Origin: Nonomuraea candida
GTDB taxonomy: Bacteria; Actinomycetota; Actinomycetes; Streptosporangiales; Streptosporangiaceae
Reading direction: 5' to 3'
NCBI RefSeq assembly: GCF_000725485.1
Contig: NZ_JOAG01000011.1
Location: forward strand, 153,445-217,444
DNA: 64,000 nucleotides
Numbering within the stretch: position 1 is the stretch's first letter; each line of letters starts with the position of its first letter. Below are positions 62,405 through 64,000 of this stretch, in pieces. A program made the translations under genes and the position numbers. The notes under the pieces are model-generated. The model was not told the origin of the DNA. It saw only the letters and a list, made by a program, of their open reading frames with translations, and searched no databases.

Positions 62405-62751
62405 CCGGTCCAGGAACGGCCGGCTGAACCGGCCCGGACCGAGGGCCGGCCGGTCCCGGAACGAGCGGCCGGCCCGGCCTGGGACCTGAGGCCGACCCGG
62501 CCTGGGACCGGGGTTGAGCGGGCCGGGGGCGGTGTCCGGCCTGGTCGGAGCGGGTGCCGGGGGTGGCCGGGAGGGCGCCGGAGAAGCGGGTGCGGCGGGT
62601 GCGGGACGCCTCCCGTCCTACTATGCCGAGTAGTAAAAATATCGATTGCGGCAGAGCGATGGTTACTCCCGCGAAGGGGCTCGACACGGGGTGTGACGCC
62701 GGGATAGCGTCCTGACATAAGGATCTTTATGAGGTCAGGGGAGGACTTAGC
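62405..62751. other. Intergenic region before the kinase gene
   Basis: No gene is seen. The first 150 bases contain imperfect direct repeats of CCGGCCTGGGACC. The last 130 bases are AT-richer (ACTATGCCGAGTAGTAAAAA and TAAGGATCTTTATGAGG) and probably hold the kinase promoter. GGGGAGG lies 7 bases before its ATG. Confidence 0.5.
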
Positions 62752-64000
62752 ATGGAAGTTCCCGGCTACACGGAGATCCGGGAACTCGGTCACGGCGGGA
62801 CCGGCCGGGTGATGCTCGCCGTGCGCGACTCCGACGGGCTGGCGGTGGCGATCAAGCACTTATCCGACCCGTTACGCGAGGACGTCGGCTTCGCCGCCAG
62901 GTTCCGCTCCGAGGCCCTGGTCATCCAGGAGATCGACAGCCCCCACACCGCCCGCCTGCTCGACTACGTCGAAGGCGACGACGACGCCTGCATCGTGATG
63001 GAGCTGGTGGAGGGCGTGACGCTGCGGCGGATGCTGGAGCACGAGGGCCCGACGGGCGCGGAGGCCGCGCTGGCGCTGCTGAAGGGCGCGCTGCTCGGCC
63101 TGGTGGAGGCGCACCGGCACGGGGTCGTGCACCGCGACTTCAAGCCCGAGAACGTGCTGATCACCCAGGAGGGCGAGAGCAAGCTCGTCGACTTCGGCGT
63201 GGCGGCCCGCTTCGGGGAGACGGCCGCGCGGGCGGGCACGCCGGCGTACATGGCGCCCGAGCAGTGGGACGACGCCCCGGCCACCCCGCGCACCGACGTG
63301 TACGCCGCCACCCTGGTCTTCTACGAGTGCCTGACCGGCCACCGCGCCTTCCACGCCGAGAGCGTCGCCGCCCTGGCCTACCAGCACCAGCACGTGCCGC
63401 CCCCGCTGGAGGACGTCGAGGAGCCGCTGCGCCCGCTGGTCGGGCACGGTCTGGCCAAGGAGCCGGAGCGGCGGCCGGAGTCGGCGCAGGCGTTCCTCGA
63501 CGAGCTGGAGGAGACCGCGCGGGCCGCGTACGGGGCGGACTGGGAGCTGCGCGGGCGCGCCGCGCTGGCGATCCTGACCATGCCGCTGGCCGCCCTGCTG
63601 CCCAGGCCGCAGGCGGTCGCGGACGCGGGCGGCGGCGCCACGAGCCTGTTCCACAACACGTTGTCGCCGGTGGGCAGGTTCGCCGTGACCGGCGGGCTGG
63701 TGCTGGCCACCGCGGCGGCGGTGGCCTCGTCGTTCGTGATTCTCGGCGGCGCGCCGGAGCCGGAGGGCGGCCTCGCGCTGCCGCCCGGCACGTCGGCCCC
63801 GCCGTTCACCGCCGTGCCGTCACCTGCGCCCTCACCCGTGCCCTCACCCGCGCCCTCGCTCACGCCGGCGCCCGGCGAGCCGTCGCCGGAGCGGCCCTCG
63901 CCCTCCGAGGTGGCGCCGACGGCCGGGGAGCCGTTCGCCGCCACGCCGCCGATCACGTACGTGGGCCTGCCCGCCACCCCGCCCCCGGGCACGGCCGCCC
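62752..64000 (+). CDS. Serine/threonine protein kinase (partial, 3' end outside window)
   Basis: A Hanks-type kinase open to the window edge (416 codons seen). Gly-rich loop LGHGGTGRV (12-20), catalytic lysine K35 in [15 protein letters not shown] (D129), DFG at 147-149 and MAPEQ are present, so it should be active. The HRDF in place of HRDL is a mild variant. After the kinase domain (to about 280) comes one membrane helix ([20 protein letters not shown]) and then an extracellular Pro/Ser-rich region ([13 protein letters not shown]). It is a membrane-anchored PknB-like receptor kinase with the sensor part outside the window. Confidence 0.93.
   Translation, partial: MEVPGYTEIRELGHGGTGRVMLAVRDSDGLAVAIKHLSDPLREDVGFAARFRSEALVIQEIDSPHTARLLDYVEGDDDACIVMELVEGVTLRRMLEHEGPTGAEAALALLKGALLGLVEAHRHGVVHRDFKPENVLITQEGESKLVDFGVAARFGETAARAGTPAYMAPEQWDDAPATPRTDVYAATLVFYECLTGHRAFHAESVAALAYQHQHVPPPLEDVEEPLRPLVGHGLAKEPERRPESAQAFLDELEETARAAYGADWELRGRAALAILTMPLAALLPRPQAVADAGGGATSLFHNTLSPVGRFAVTGGLVLATAAAVASSFVILGGAPEPEGGLALPPGTSAPPFTAVPSPAPSPVPSPAPSLTPAPGEPSPERPSPSEVAPTAGEPFAATPPITYVGLPATPPPGTAA

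Overview
The window is high-GC (about 70% or more by eye) DNA from a filamentous-actinomycete type chromosome. GTG starts, ATGA/GTGA overlaps, Tat and lipobox signals, PucR, LAL-type LuxR, LacI and TetR regulators and long antisense open frames all fit. A Streptosporangiales-like host (Nonomuraea relatives) is my guess; nothing in the window fixes the genus. I see no rRNA, tRNA, CRISPR array, IS element or phage.

Layout. 1-2816: sugar ABC importer (binding protein, partial at the window edge, and two permeases). 2889-10201: a large membrane protein with a lipase-like GHSQG motif, a gene remnant, a secreted phosphodiester glycosidase/metallophosphoesterase and an amidohydrolase. 10290-14620: M20 amidohydrolase and GH2 beta-galactosidase. 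14909-17609 (minus): a stand-alone divergent EF-Tu and UDP-glucose dehydrogenase. 17955-21536: an S9 peptidase with its middle deleted, a serine hydrolase and a PucR regulator. 21537-22609: decayed gene pieces, then a Tat-exported multicopper oxidase. 24338-26258: FAD monooxygenase and a divergent TetR gene around a palindromic operator. 26534-27519: a lipoprotein and a glutamate-cysteine ligase fragment.

27692-35097 is the most unusual part. It is a tightly packed operon of radical SAM/B12-type enzyme with a C-terminal CCAEP motif, methyltransferase, PLP aminotransferase, 2OG-Fe(II) oxygenase-like protein, MerB-like protein, DUF169 protein, second MerB-like protein and LysE-type exporter. 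No scaffold-building synthase is present. Two alkylmercury-lyase homologues, a cysteine-pair radical SAM enzyme and an amino-acid exporter suggest a small amino-acid-like product that may carry a carbon-metalloid or carbon-chalcogen bond. I do not recognise it as a characterised pathway.

35394-39754 (mostly minus): an ABC ATPase fragment, an N-acylamino-acid racemase/GNAT pair, an unknown protein and a Na+/H+ antiporter. 39905-47205: a six-gene peptide-import operon ending in an M24-like protein without most metal ligands, divergent from an Lrp/AsnC regulator around a perfect inverted repeat. 47248-50626: a small conserved protein and a LAL-type LuxR regulator broken by an in-frame TGA where Trp is expected. 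51322-53900: two membrane proteins and a phosphotransferase. 53869-61060: a sugar ABC importer divergent from a GH3 glycosidase and LacI gene, with two palindromic operators between them. 61262-64000: flavin monooxygenase and the start of a Ser/Thr kinase.

Two sequence themes recur. In-frame minisatellites sit inside linkers or tails of many genes (M20, lacZ, M24, dppD, luxR, GH3). Several genes also have their 3' end or stop codon tandemly duplicated just downstream (phosphoesterase, tuf, serine hydrolase). Partial genes at seven or more places suggest ongoing local deletion and decay.
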